Part shown: piece by piece, positions 8,847-16,844 of the stretch
Layout: every line of letters begins with the position of its first letter
How positions within the stretch are numbered: the first letter of the stretch is position 1
From: Streptomyces sp. BA2
GTDB lineage: Bacteria > Actinomycetota > Actinomycetes > Streptomycetales > Streptomycetaceae
Assembly: GCF_009769735.1 (NCBI RefSeq)
Contig: NZ_WSRO01000002.1
Location: forward strand, 6,678,501 to 6,742,500
Length of the DNA: 64,000 nt
Direction: 5' to 3'
The notes under the pieces: model-generated
What the model was told of the DNA's origin: nothing
Database searches by the model: none
Seen by the model: only the letters and a program-made list of their open reading frames with translations
Translations under genes and position numbers: made by a program

Positions 8847-9751
8847 GCAGCACCAGCAACAAGACGCCGGACGGACTTGTCATCGTCGACAAGCCGTCCG
8901 GCTTCACTTCGCATGACGTGGTCGCCAAGATGCGCGGGATCGCCAAGACCCGCCGTGTCGGCCACGCCGGCACCCTCGACCCCATGGCGACGGGCGTTCT
9001 CGTCCTCGGCGTGGAGCGGGCGACCAAGCTCCTCGGCCATCTCGCGCTGACGGAGAAGGAGTACCTGGGGACGATCCGGCTCGGCCAGAACACCCTCACG
9101 GACGACGCCGAGGGTGAGATCACCTCGTCGGCCGATGCTTCAGGGATCAAGCGGGACGCCATCGACGCGGGCATCGCCAAGCTCTCCGGCGACATCATGC
9201 AGGTGCCGTCGAAGGTCAGCGCCATCAAGATCGACGGCAAGCGGTCGTACGCGCGAGCGCGCGAGGGCGAGGATTTCGAGATCCCCGCCCGGCCGGTGAA
9301 GATCTCCGCCTTCACCGTGTACGACGTCAGGGACGCCGTCGCCGAGGACGGCACCCCCGTCCTCGACCTGGTCGTCTCCGTGGTCTGCTCGTCGGGGACC
9401 TACATCCGCGCCCTCGCCCGCGACCTCGGCGCGGACCTCGGGGTCGGCGGTCATCTGACGGCGCTGCGGCGCACCCGTGTCGGGCCCTACAAGCTGGACG
9501 CGGCGAAGACCATCGACCAGCTCCAGGAGGAGCTGACGGTGATGCCGGTGGCGGACGCGGCCACCGCCGCGTTCCCGCGCTGGGACGTGGACGAGCGGCG
9601 GGCGAAGCTGCTGCTCAACGGCGTGCGGATCGAGATGCCGGGGGAGTACGCCGGAGTCGGCGCCGTCGCGGTCTTCGATCCCGAGGGCAGGTTCCTGGTC
9701 CTGGCCGAGGAGCTGAAGGGCAAGGCCAAGAGCCTGGCCGTCTTCGCCTGA
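8843..9751 (+). CDS. truB: tRNA pseudouridine(55) synthase TruB
   Basis: TruB isomerises U55 in the T-arm of tRNAs. The 302-residue protein has the characteristic GLVIVDKPSGFTSHDVV start and the catalytic motif GHAGTLDPMATGVL with the nucleophilic Asp at residue 46. The RNA-binding loops and the SGTYIRALARDLG motif (about 184-196) are also present, and a C-terminal PUA-like extension follows. It overlaps rbfA by 4 bases and is the last gene of the infB cluster, with a strong hairpin 30 bases after its stop. Confidence 0.96.
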   Translation: MSSTSNKTPDGLVIVDKPSGFTSHDVVAKMRGIAKTRRVGHAGTLDPMATGVLVLGVERATKLLGHLALTEKEYLGTIRLGQNTLTDDAEGEITSSADASGIKRDAIDAGIAKLSGDIMQVPSKVSAIKIDGKRSYARAREGEDFEIPARPVKISAFTVYDVRDAVAEDGTPVLDLVVSVVCSSGTYIRALARDLGADLGVGGHLTALRRTRVGPYKLDAAKTIDQLQEELTVMPVADAATAAFPRWDVDERRAKLLLNGVRIEMPGEYAGVGAVAVFDPEGRFLVLAEELKGKAKSLAVFA

Positions 9752-9780
9752 GCCTGAGCCTCCCGTACGCGGATCTCCGT

Positions 9781-9819
9781 CGTGGAGCGGCGGACAGCTG
9801 TGCGTCGCGCCGCTCCACG
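9781..9819 (+). terminator. Hairpin terminator after truB
   Basis: A perfect 12-bp stem (9781-9792 with 9808-9819) encloses a 15-base loop, 29 bases after the truB stop codon. A run of eight C follows instead of T. It marks the likely end of the rimP-truB transcription unit. The rest of the gap up to 9992 shows no gene. Confidence 0.75.
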
Positions 9820-9992
9820 GCGAACCCCCCCCCACCAGAGATGTATCCACTCCGGCGTGCCGATTCACCCCATCAGGCAGGCGCTCGGAGTGAACCGAGG
9901 GAGCAGAAGGGGGCGCGTTCGCGACGCGTTCTGTCCCGCTGATCACCGCCGACCTACCGTCGGAAGGACGGGGCGTCGCGGGAGGTTCGGGC

Positions 9993-12900
9993 ATGGCGGG
10001 ACAGGGCGACCCGACGGGGCTCGACGGTGGCCTCGTGCGCATCTGCGATCTGGCCGGGCGCCCGCGGGGCATGGGGTTCGCCGCCGACGACCACGGCACG
10101 GTGATCACCAGCCATGAAGCGGTCGACGGCCTCGCGCGGCTCGTGCTGCACGCGGCGGGGGAGCGCGTGTGCGTGGTGAGCGCCGATGCCGTGGTGGCCC
10201 TCCCCGAGGCCGATCTGGCCCTCGTCCGTACAGAGGGGCTCGATCTGCGCCCGCTGCCCGTCACGGTCCGCGAGACCGTTCCCGTGGGCACCTATGTACG
10301 CATCGTCGCGCGCGGCCGGCGTGAGGCGCGGGTCCTGGGTCCGGCCCCCGTCACGTACACGGCGACGGACCGCTTTCACCTTCTCGACGCGGCGATGGAA
10401 CTGGCGATCGGCACGGACGGCGCAGACGCGCTGCGGCTCGGCGGCGGGGCGGCCGGCGGCCCGGTCGTCGACGCCTCGTCCGGAGCCGTGCTCGCCGTCC
10501 TCGGCACCGCGCTGCACAGTGAGCACCGCGCGGCGGGGTTCGCCGTGCCGCTGCGGGAGGCTGCCGCCGCCGATCCGGGCGGGCCGCTCGCGGAGCTCCT
10601 GGCACGCAACGCGGCGACCGTTCCCGCGTACGGCCGCGATCTGAATCTGGCGGGCGCGCTGCACCTGGCGGCGACGTCCGTGGGCTCCGACGGCCCGCGC
10701 CCCGCCCTCCTCGAACCGGTCGAACGCCCCGACACGACACGGGAGTTGGCGGACTTCACCGCCGGGCCCGCGCAGGTGCTCGGTCTGGTCGGCGACCCCG
10801 GCACCGGCCGTACGACGGAGCTCGCCGCCCTCGCCGCATGCCGCGCGCGAGGCGCCGAACCGGCACCCACGCTGTGGCTGCGCGGCGCCGACCTCCAGGG
10901 CACGGACACGGGCGTGGGCGACGCGGTGGAGCGGGCGCTGGAGCGGGCTGGGCGGATTCTGGAGGCCGCGGAGGCCTCGGAGGCCTCGGCGGAGACCGCG
11001 GAGTGCTCGCTCGCCGAGGCGGACGACGGGCTCGGGGACATCTCCGCGGGGCGGGTCGCGCGGCTCGTGCGGGACGAGGGGCGGGCGTTGCTGCTGTTGC
11101 TCGACGGCCCCGAGGAGATGCCGCCGGTCCTGGCGCACCGCCTCGCCGAGTGGAGCGGGGGGACGGCCGAGTGGCTTCGGGAGACGGGCGCGCGGCTCGT
11201 GGTCGCCTGCCGCGCGGAGTACTGGGAGCAGGCCGGGGCGCACTTTCCCGAGGAGCTCGCCCCGGGGTGTGTGCACCTGGGGGATCTGCCCGAGCGGCAG
11301 GCGCGGATCGCCCGTGCGCGGTACGGCATCCCGGACGGCGCGCTCGCCCCGGCCGACGCGCGGCATCCCCTCGCCCTGCGGCTGCTGGCCGAGGTGCGGG
11401 CGGCGCTGCCGGACGAGCCACCGCCGGGCCGCCCCGACCGGGAGGAGATCTTCGAGGCCTATCTGGACGTGCTGTGCCTGCGGGTGGCGGTGCGGCTCGC
11501 CGCGGCGAACGGGCTGCGGGGCGCGGCTGTACGGCGCCTCGCGGCGAAGGTGTCCGGGCAGGTGCACGAGGCCGCGCGGCGGTGCCTGGGGCCGGGGCAG
11601 GGGGAGCTCGACCGGGCGTCGTTCGAGGGAGTGTTCCCGTGGGCGACGGGGTGGGCCTCCGCGGTGCTCACGGAGGGGCTGCTCGTCCCCGCGGGGGGCG
11701 GGTACCGGTTCGCACACGAGGAGCTCGCGGACTGGATCCAGGGGATGCACTTGGATGTGGACGGTGCTTTGTGGTCGCTGGTCTTCCGCCACCGCGAGCC
11801 GGTGCCGGAGGCTGCCCTGCCGGTACCTCGACACCGGATCGGTCCCGTGATCCAGGCCCTGTTGCTTCTGGGCCGCCAGCGGGGGCCTGCTGAACTGGGG
11901 GCTCGGCTAGGGGACTTGGCGAGGTTCGGGGAGCCTTGCTCATCGCCCGCCGAGTCGGCCCCCGGCATCAAGGGCTGTGCCCACCCTTCCCCAAGCTCTC
12001 GGCTCCTCTCGAGCAGGGGAGACCCCAATCGCCCAGCGGGACGATTGCCCACAGCGGCGGGGACGGCGGGGCGCCCGGAGGGCGAGGGTGCCGCCTCCGT
12101 TGTGGGCAGGCGTTCCGCAGGGCGGAACGGGTGGGCACAACCCCAACCGCGGGGTGCTGATGTGGCGGGGGATGCGGGCAACGCGCCCGCGCCGCCGGAT
12201 GCCGAGACACGGGGCGACGCCCAGTGGTGGGCCAGCCACCTGGTGAGGGAGACCCTGTCGCGGGTGCCCGACGCGCGGCCCTACCGGTCGTTGCTCAAGC
12301 AGCTCGCGGAGCAGGCCCGCTTCCCGGCGGGCTTCTGGACGAATCTGCCCCTCTCCGATGCCGATCGGTTCGACCTGCTGCGGGAAGCAGTGATCACCGA
12401 CCCCCCGCCAGGCCCCCCGCAGGGCAGCCGCTGCCTCGACGCGGTGGCCGAACTGCTGGCGGAAGACCCCGCGAAAACGCAGCCGCAACTCACCCGCTGG
12501 TTCACCGACGAGCGCCCCCTCGAAGCCACCCCGCACGCCACCGTCGCATCGGCCGCCCAGGCCCTCCTCCACACCCACCGGCACCGCGCCATCGACGACC
12601 TCACGGAGATCCTGGTCGACTGCGCCCACCCCCGCGCCGACGAACTGCTCGCCGCCCTCGCGGAGGAGGAGCCATCGGCCATCTGCCGAGCCGTCGACCG
12701 CTGGGTCCACGACCCGCGCCCCGCACGCCATGTCGCCGCCGTCGCCTACGGCCTGCGCGCCGCCCCGCACGCCACCACGGAGGCCGACCGCAGGCTCCTG
12801 CGGTACGCGGCCTTCGCCCTGCTCGCCCGAACCGCCGACGACTCCCTGCACGGCGCCGCCCTCGCCCTCCTCGTACGCGATCCGCAGACCCGCGCACGCC

Positions 12901-13664
12901 ACCTGCCGCCCGCCCTGAAGCGCTTCACCGCCGGTGACCCGCAGCTGCCCGCGAGCGCGCTCGTCGCCGCCCTCGACACCCACCCGGAGCAGGTCATCGC
13001 CGCCTTCCGGACCCGGCTGTACGGCCCCGGCCCCGCGCCGGGCGACGTACTGCGCGCCCTGGCCGACGTGACCGCGCCCGTGCTCGCGCGGCGGGTGGCC
13101 GATCTCGTACGCGACGTGCTGGAACTCCGCCCCGACCTCGCGGGGCACGTGGCCGCCTACCTCGATCTGCGGTTCGAGCAGGGGCCCGGCGTCCGCGCCG
13201 TACTCCTCCCGCTGGTCAAGGGTCTCCTGCGGGACCGCCCGCCGCCGGTGCGCGCCGCGCTCGCCGCGGTCGTCGCCGCCCCGGGAACCGACGCCTCGCG
13301 TGCGCTGCGCACCGAACTCCTGGACGTGCTGCTCGCCCAGGAGCGGGAGCCCGAAGTCCTGGACGCCGTGCTCTGCGCCGTGGCGGGCGGCGGTGACGGG
13401 GAAGGTGACGGGGAAAGGGATGGGCAAGGTGACGGGGAAAGGGTTCGCGATCTTGTGCGTCGCACCGGCGCGTTGCTCGTCCGCACCCCGGAGGGCGCGA
13501 CCTGCTTCGACCGGCGCCTGGTCGAGCTGGCCCGCTCCGTGCCGGGCTTCTCCACGCGGGTCGCCCGGTGGATCTGCGCGGCCCCGCAGGACTGGTCCGC
13601 CCTCGTCGGTCCCAGCTCGCGCCGCATGATCGAGAACCTCGCCGGAGTACGCGTTCCGGCGTGA
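9993..13664 (+). CDS. Trypsin-like/NACHT-like multidomain protein with degenerate active sites
   Basis: The 1223 residues can be read in order. First is an N-terminal trypsin-fold domain (about 10-190): TSHEAV supplies the His (41) and EADLALV the Asp (74), but the serine box G-D-S-G-G-P reads GAAGGP (152-157), so Ser becomes Ala154. Next is a P-loop ATPase of STAND/NACHT type: Walker A is GDPGTGRTT (267-275) with Arg instead of Lys, and Walker B is LLLLLDGPEE (366-375). A long helical, HEAT-like C-terminus follows (about 720-1223). Residues about 662-716 are encoded by an inserted palindromic repeat. Related STAND proteins sense signals, including some antiphage systems, but this gene lies in a housekeeping block. 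Function unknown; a regulatory or sensor role is inferred. Confidence 0.75.
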   Translation: MAGQGDPTGLDGGLVRICDLAGRPRGMGFAADDHGTVITSHEAVDGLARLVLHAAGERVCVVSADAVVALPEADLALVRTEGLDLRPLPVTVRETVPVGTYVRIVARGRREARVLGPAPVTYTATDRFHLLDAAMELAIGTDGADALRLGGGAAGGPVVDASSGAVLAVLGTALHSEHRAAGFAVPLREAAAADPGGPLAELLARNAATVPAYGRDLNLAGALHLAATSVGSDGPRPALLEPVERPDTTRELADFTAGPAQVLGLVGDPGTGRTTELAALAACRARGAEPAPTLWLRGADLQGTDTGVGDAVERALERAGRILEAAEASEASAETAECSLAEADDGLGDISAGRVARLVRDEGRALLLLLDGPEEMPPVLAHRLAEWSGGTAEWLRETGARLVVACRAEYWEQAGAHFPEELAPGCVHLGDLPERQARIARARYGIPDGALAPADARHPLALRLLAEVRAALPDEPPPGRPDREEIFEAYLDVLCLRVAVRLAAANGLRGAAVRRLAAKVSGQVHEAARRCLGPGQGELDRASFEGVFPWATGWASAVLTEGLLVPAGGGYRFAHEELADWIQGMHLDVDGALWSLVFRHREPVPEAALPVPRHRIGPVIQALLLLGRQRGPAELGARLGDLARFGEPCSSPAESAPGIKGCAHPSPSSRLLSSRGDPNRPAGRLPTAAGTAGRPEGEGAASVVGRRSAGRNGWAQPQPRGADVAGDAGNAPAPPDAETRGDAQWWASHLVRETLSRVPDARPYRSLLKQLAEQARFPAGFWTNLPLSDADRFDLLREAVITDPPPGPPQGSRCLDAVAELLAEDPAKTQPQLTRWFTDERPLEATPHATVASAAQALLHTHRHRAIDDLTEILVDCAHPRADELLAALAEEEPSAICRAVDRWVHDPRPARHVAAVAYGLRAAPHATTEADRRLLRYAAFALLARTADDSLHGAALALLVRDPQTRARHLPPALKRFTAGDPQLPASALVAALDTHPEQVIAAFRTRLYGPGPAPGDVLRALADVTAPVLARRVADLVRDVLELRPDLAGHVAAYLDLRFEQGPGVRAVLLPLVKGLLRDRPPPVRAALAAVVAAPGTDASRALRTELLDVLLAQEREPEVLDAVLCAVAGGGDGEGDGERDGQGDGERVRDLVRRTGALLVRTPEGATCFDRRLVELARSVPGFSTRVARWICAAPQDWSALVGPSSRRMIENLAGVRVPA
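11976..12139 (+). repeat. Palindromic intergenic-type repeat inserted in frame
   Basis: This 164-bp unit is bounded by 11-bp inverted repeats (11976-11986 TGTGCCCACCC, 12129-12139 GGGTGGGCACA). Inside is a second inverted pair (12046-12057 with 12097-12108, one G-T pair) and a perfect 8-bp hairpin (12111-12118 with 12122-12129). It resembles repeats normally found between Streptomyces genes, yet here it is read through in frame as a Pro/Ser/Gly/Arg-rich linker of the 9993-13664 protein. Confidence 0.7.
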
Positions 13665-13778
13665 CCCCCGCCACCCCCTCCGATGCGATCCGGATCGCGC
13701 GGGCATGGCAGTCTTAGACCTGCGCATCGGCAATGGGACGTACACACACGTACACAGGTTCGGCGAGGAGCAAAGACA

Positions 13779-14726
13779 GTGCAGCGCTGGCGTGGCTTGG
13801 AGGACATCCCCCAGGACTGGGGGCGCAGCGTCGTCACCATCGGTTCCTACGACGGCGTGCACCGCGGGCACCAGCTGATCATCGGCCGCGCGGTGGAGCG
13901 CGCCCGTGAGCTCGGCGTTCCCGCCGTGGTCGTCACCTTCGACCCGCACCCCTCCGAGGTCGTGCGCCCCGGCAGCCACCCGCCGCTGCTCGCCCCGCAC
14001 CACCGGCGCGCCGAACTCATGGCGGATCTCGGCGTGGACGCGCTCCTCATCCTGCCGTTCACCACGGAGTTCTCGAAGCTCTCGCCGGCCGACTTCGTCG
14101 TCAAGGTCCTCGTCGACAAGCTGCACGCGTGCGTGGTCGTCGAAGGCCCCAACTTCCGCTTCGGCCACAGGGCCGCGGGCAACGTCGCCTTCCTGACCGA
14201 GCTCGGCGCCACGTACGACTACGAAGTCGATGTCATCGACCTGTTCGTGAGCGGTGAGGCCGGGGGCGGCGAGCCCTTCTCCTCCACCCTCACCCGGCGC
14301 CTGGTCGCCGAGGGCGACGTGGAGGGCGCGGCGGAGATCCTCGGCCGCCCGCACCGCGTCGAGGGCGTCGTCGTACGGGGCGCGCAGCGCGGGCGTGAAC
14401 TGGGCTTCCCCACCGCCAACGTGGAGACGCTGCCGCACACCGCCATCCCCGCCGACGGCGTCTACGCGGGGTGGCTGCACGCCCAGGGCGAGGCGATGCC
14501 TGCGGCGATCTCCGTCGGGACGAACCCGCAGTTCGACGGCACGGAGCGGACCGTGGAGGCGTACGCGATCGACCGCGTGGGGCTCGACCTGTACGGGCTG
14601 CACGTGGCCGTGGACTTCCTCGCCTTCGTGCGCGGGCAGGCGAAGTTCGACTCGATCGACTCGCTGCTCGTCGCCATCGCGGATGACGTGAAGAAGGCCC
14701 GGGAGCTCATCGAGGCCGCCGAGTAG
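13779..14726 (+). CDS. ribF: Bifunctional riboflavin kinase/FAD synthetase
   Basis: RibF phosphorylates riboflavin to FMN and adenylates FMN to FAD. The 315-residue protein has the N-terminal nucleotidyltransferase motif TIGSYDGVHRGHQ (about 20-32), the TFDPHPSEVVRP segment, and a C-terminal flavokinase domain with GRELGFPTANVE, ISVGTNPQFDG and VDFLAFVRGQ. An upstream in-frame ATG (13683) would add 32 residues without similarity, so GTG 13779, preceded by GAGGAG, is chosen. It stands 114 bases after the STAND-like gene and is probably transcribed alone or with it. Confidence 0.95.
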   Translation: MQRWRGLEDIPQDWGRSVVTIGSYDGVHRGHQLIIGRAVERARELGVPAVVVTFDPHPSEVVRPGSHPPLLAPHHRRAELMADLGVDALLILPFTTEFSKLSPADFVVKVLVDKLHACVVVEGPNFRFGHRAAGNVAFLTELGATYDYEVDVIDLFVSGEAGGGEPFSSTLTRRLVAEGDVEGAAEILGRPHRVEGVVVRGAQRGRELGFPTANVETLPHTAIPADGVYAGWLHAQGEAMPAAISVGTNPQFDGTERTVEAYAIDRVGLDLYGLHVAVDFLAFVRGQAKFDSIDSLLVAIADDVKKARELIEAAE

Positions 14727-14748
14727 GTCTCTGCCCCGCCCTCCGTGC

Positions 14749-14949
14749 TTACAGGAGGTGAGGGAGGGCGACGCTGTTGACGAGCGGCCCTTCGATGGTG
14801 ACCCCTTCGGTGATCAGCGGCTCGACGTGCGGCAGCGGTGGGGGGTTCACCGGCGCGAGCCCGGCCGCCGGGACCGGTGCGGCGGTGGCGATGACGGACA
14901 CGGCGAGGGCGGCGAGCAGGGTGACGGTCCAAGCGCGGCGATGACGCAT
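14749..14949 (-). CDS. Small secreted protein, unknown
   Basis: This 66-residue protein has a Sec-type signal peptide (MRHRRAW, then a hydrophobic stretch TLLAALAVSVIATAAPVPAAG) and a short mature part rich in Pro, Val and Leu. It has no cysteine and no recognisable domain. It converges with ribF, whose stop is only 22 bases away. The ATG at 14949 follows an AAGAAAG stretch on the coding strand. Small exported proteins of this kind are frequent in Streptomyces; I do not recognise a family. Confidence 0.5.
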   Translation of the reverse strand: MRHRRAWTVTLLAALAVSVIATAAPVPAAGLAPVNPPPLPHVEPLITEGVTIEGPLVNSVALPHLL

Positions 14950-15106
14950 GCGATATCTGCTTTCTTGCTTTCTTACGGTTCTTCGGACCGCGGTGCCCGA
15001 CGACCCTTTCGTATGATCGTCGGTGACTTTCCGGTCGTTCGGGGGTTAGCCACGGCGAGTGGGACGCGACCGGCGGCCCGCACACGCACGGGCCAAGGAG
15101 GCTGCT

Positions 15107-15331
15107 GTGAACGGCAGTTGGGTGCAGAAGACATCCCGGTGGTTGCTGGTCGCGTCGATGGCGGCAGTGCCGTCCGCCCTGTGCTCCGGCGCGGCCCACG
15201 CGGACGAGACGCACGAGAACTCGCACAACGCCCCCAGGGTCGCGCTGATCAACACCGGGCAGATCGACGATCCGCTGGAGGACGTGCTCGAGCACACCCT
15301 CAACTTCGGTGACGGCTACAGGTGGGACTGA
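15107..15331 (+). CDS. Small secreted protein, unknown
   Basis: This 74-residue protein has a signal peptide (SRWLLVASMAAVPSALCSGAAHA, cleavage likely after AHA at about residue 34) and an acidic mature region with the motif ALINTGQIDDPLEDVLEHTLNFG. GTG 15107 is chosen because a strong AAGGAGG site (15095-15101) lies 5 bases upstream; an earlier in-frame ATG at 15059 lacks one. A perfect hairpin follows the stop. The mature peptide looks conserved in character (no low complexity), suggesting a defined extracellular role, but I cannot name it. Confidence 0.65.
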   Translation: MNGSWVQKTSRWLLVASMAAVPSALCSGAAHADETHENSHNAPRVALINTGQIDDPLEDVLEHTLNFGDGYRWD

Positions 15332-15356
15332 CGCGCTGAACCGCTCGCGGCCGTAC

Positions 15357-15394
15357 CGTACTTGCGCGGGCCCCGGGGTGGCCGCGCAAGTACG
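15357..15394 (+). terminator. Hairpin terminator
   Basis: A perfect 13-bp stem (15357-15369 with 15382-15394) with a 12-base loop lies 25 bases after the stop of the small secreted protein gene. It also faces the convergent gene ending at 15433, so it may serve both directions. Confidence 0.75.
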
Positions 15395-15432
15395 TGACGA
15401 TGCAGGGCTGTTCAGGTCACGGGGTCACCGCG

Positions 15433-15630
15433 TCACGGGGCGAGGCACGCCGCGCCCGGCACCTCCGAGGGGACGCCGGGGCTCGCCGGATCGACGAGCG
15501 AGGTGACGTCGCCGGCCGACTGCGCCAGGCAGTCGACGGTTGTCACGGGGTCCGGGACGGCGCTTGCCGGCACGGCGAGTACCCCCAGAAGTGCGACGGC
15601 CCCGAGGATCACGGCGGCGGAACGGCGCAT
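15433..15630 (-). CDS. Small secreted protein with two cysteines
   Basis: This 65-residue protein starts at ATG 15630, behind a near-perfect GAAGGAGA ribosome site 6 bases upstream on the coding strand; a GTG 15 bases earlier is less likely. The signal peptide is MRRSAAVILGAVALLGVLAVPASA. The mature part of about 40 residues has two Cys (in VDCLAQ and GAACLAP) that could form one disulfide. It has some resemblance to chaplin-like or other tiny exported proteins in layout only; no family is assigned. Confidence 0.65.
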   Translation of the reverse strand: MRRSAAVILGAVALLGVLAVPASAVPDPVTTVDCLAQSAGDVTSLVDPASPGVPSEVPGAACLAP

Positions 15631-15759
15631 GGAAATCTCCTTCACGTCGGTGGAGTTGAGCTGTCACGATCTGTACGTGGATCGCAACGCTCAGTGACTC
15701 CCCAGAGATCACGCCCGATACGCCCCGTATCACCCGTACGTGAAAGAGGTAACGATCCG

Positions 15760-15785
15760 CCGCCGCGAGACTCGGGCTGCGGCGG
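15760..15785 (-). terminator. Weak hairpin after ABC operon
   Basis: A 7-bp stem (15760-15766 with 15779-15785) lies directly downstream of the last gene of the peptide transporter operon, which ends at 15789. It is short and unsupported by a T-run, so the call is tentative. Confidence 0.35.
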
Positions 15786-15788
15786 GAC

Positions 15789-16844
15789 TCAGACCCCGGA
15801 CGCGCCGACGTTGACCGTCGCCCAGTGGCACGCCACCTGCGTCTCGCCGCCGCCGGACAGCACCGGAAGATCCTCCGTCCGGCAACGGTCCGCCACCCCC
15901 GCCGTCTCCGCCTCTCCCGAGGCGAGAATCTGGCAGCGCGCGTGGAAGCGGCAGCCGCCCGGGATGCGCGACGGGTCCGGCGGCTCGCCCGTGAGGACCA
16001 CGGGATCACCCGGAGCCTCCGGGAGCACGGACAACAGTGCCTGTGTGTACGGATGCTGAGGGGACGTCAGGACCTCCTCCACCGTCCCCGTCTCGACGAT
16101 CCGGCCCAGGTACATCACCGCGACGCGGTCGGCGATGTTCCACGCCAGACCCAGGTCGTGCGTCACCACCAGCGCGGACAGGCCGAGTTCGTCGCGGAGC
16201 CTGAGCAGCAGAGCGAGGATCTCGCCGCGTACGGAGGCGTCCAGCGAGGCCACCGGCTCGTCCGCGACGATCAGTTCGGGCTCGAGGACCAGCGCGCCCG
16301 CGATGACGACGCGCTGACGCTGGCCGCCCGACAGCTCGTGCGGATAGCGCAGGAAGAACCGCTCGGGCGGCCGGAGCCCCGCCCGTGACAGGGCGTCGGC
16401 GACCGCGGCCTGCTCGTCGCCCCCGTACCCGTGGATGCGCAGGCCCTCAGCCACGGCCTCGTACACGGTGTGGCGGGGATTCAGAGACCCGCTCGGGTCC
16501 TGGAGCACGAGCTGGACGCGCTTGCGGTACGCCTTCAGGGCGCGCCCCGAGTAGCCGAGCGGCTTGCCGCCGAAGGTCACCTTGCCGGACGTGGGCGCCA
16601 CCAGGCCGAGCAGGGAACGGGCCAGGGTCGTCTTGCCGCAGCCCGACTCGCCGACCAGGGCCACGATCTCGCCCGGCTTGATGTCGAGGTCGACGCCGTC
16701 CACCGCCCGCGCGGGCGGCGCGCCACGGCGGCCGGGGAACGTGATGTGCAGGTCGCCCGCCGACAGCAGCGGATCAGCGGAGGTCAGGGGGGCGTCGGTG
16801 GTCATGCGTCGCTGCTCCTCGGTGCGTGATCTGTCGGTGCTCAC
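15789..16844 (-). CDS. Oligopeptide ABC transporter ATPase (OppF/DppF-like)
   Basis: This is one of the two cytoplasmic ATPases energising a peptide importer. The 351-residue protein has Walker A GESGCGKT (65-72), a Q-loop in LVLQDPSGSLNP, signature LSGGQRQRVVIAGAL, Walker B LIVADEPVASLD, the H-loop (VVTHDLG) and the C-terminal oligopeptide/HPY extension with C-R-F-H-A-R-C. GTG 16844 overlaps the preceding ATPase's stop (GTGA), suggesting coupling; ATG 16805 with a GAGGAG site is a possible alternative. It is the fifth and last gene of the operon. Confidence 0.9.
   Translation of the reverse strand: MSTDRSRTEEQRRMTTDAPLTSADPLLSAGDLHITFPGRRGAPPARAVDGVDLDIKPGEIVALVGESGCGKTTLARSLLGLVAPTSGKVTFGGKPLGYSGRALKAYRKRVQLVLQDPSGSLNPRHTVYEAVAEGLRIHGYGGDEQAAVADALSRAGLRPPERFFLRYPHELSGGQRQRVVIAGALVLEPELIVADEPVASLDASVRGEILALLLRLRDELGLSALVVTHDLGLAWNIADRVAVMYLGRIVETGTVEEVLTSPQHPYTQALLSVLPEAPGDPVVLTGEPPDPSRIPGGCRFHARCQILASGEAETAGVADRCRTEDLPVLSGGGETQVACHWATVNVGASGV

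Noticed and set aside
11940..14603. Open frame of 887 codons on the minus strand across the STAND-like gene and ribF
   Set aside because: It crosses two plus-strand genes with clear family motifs; the translated product has no domain and arises from third-position GC bias.
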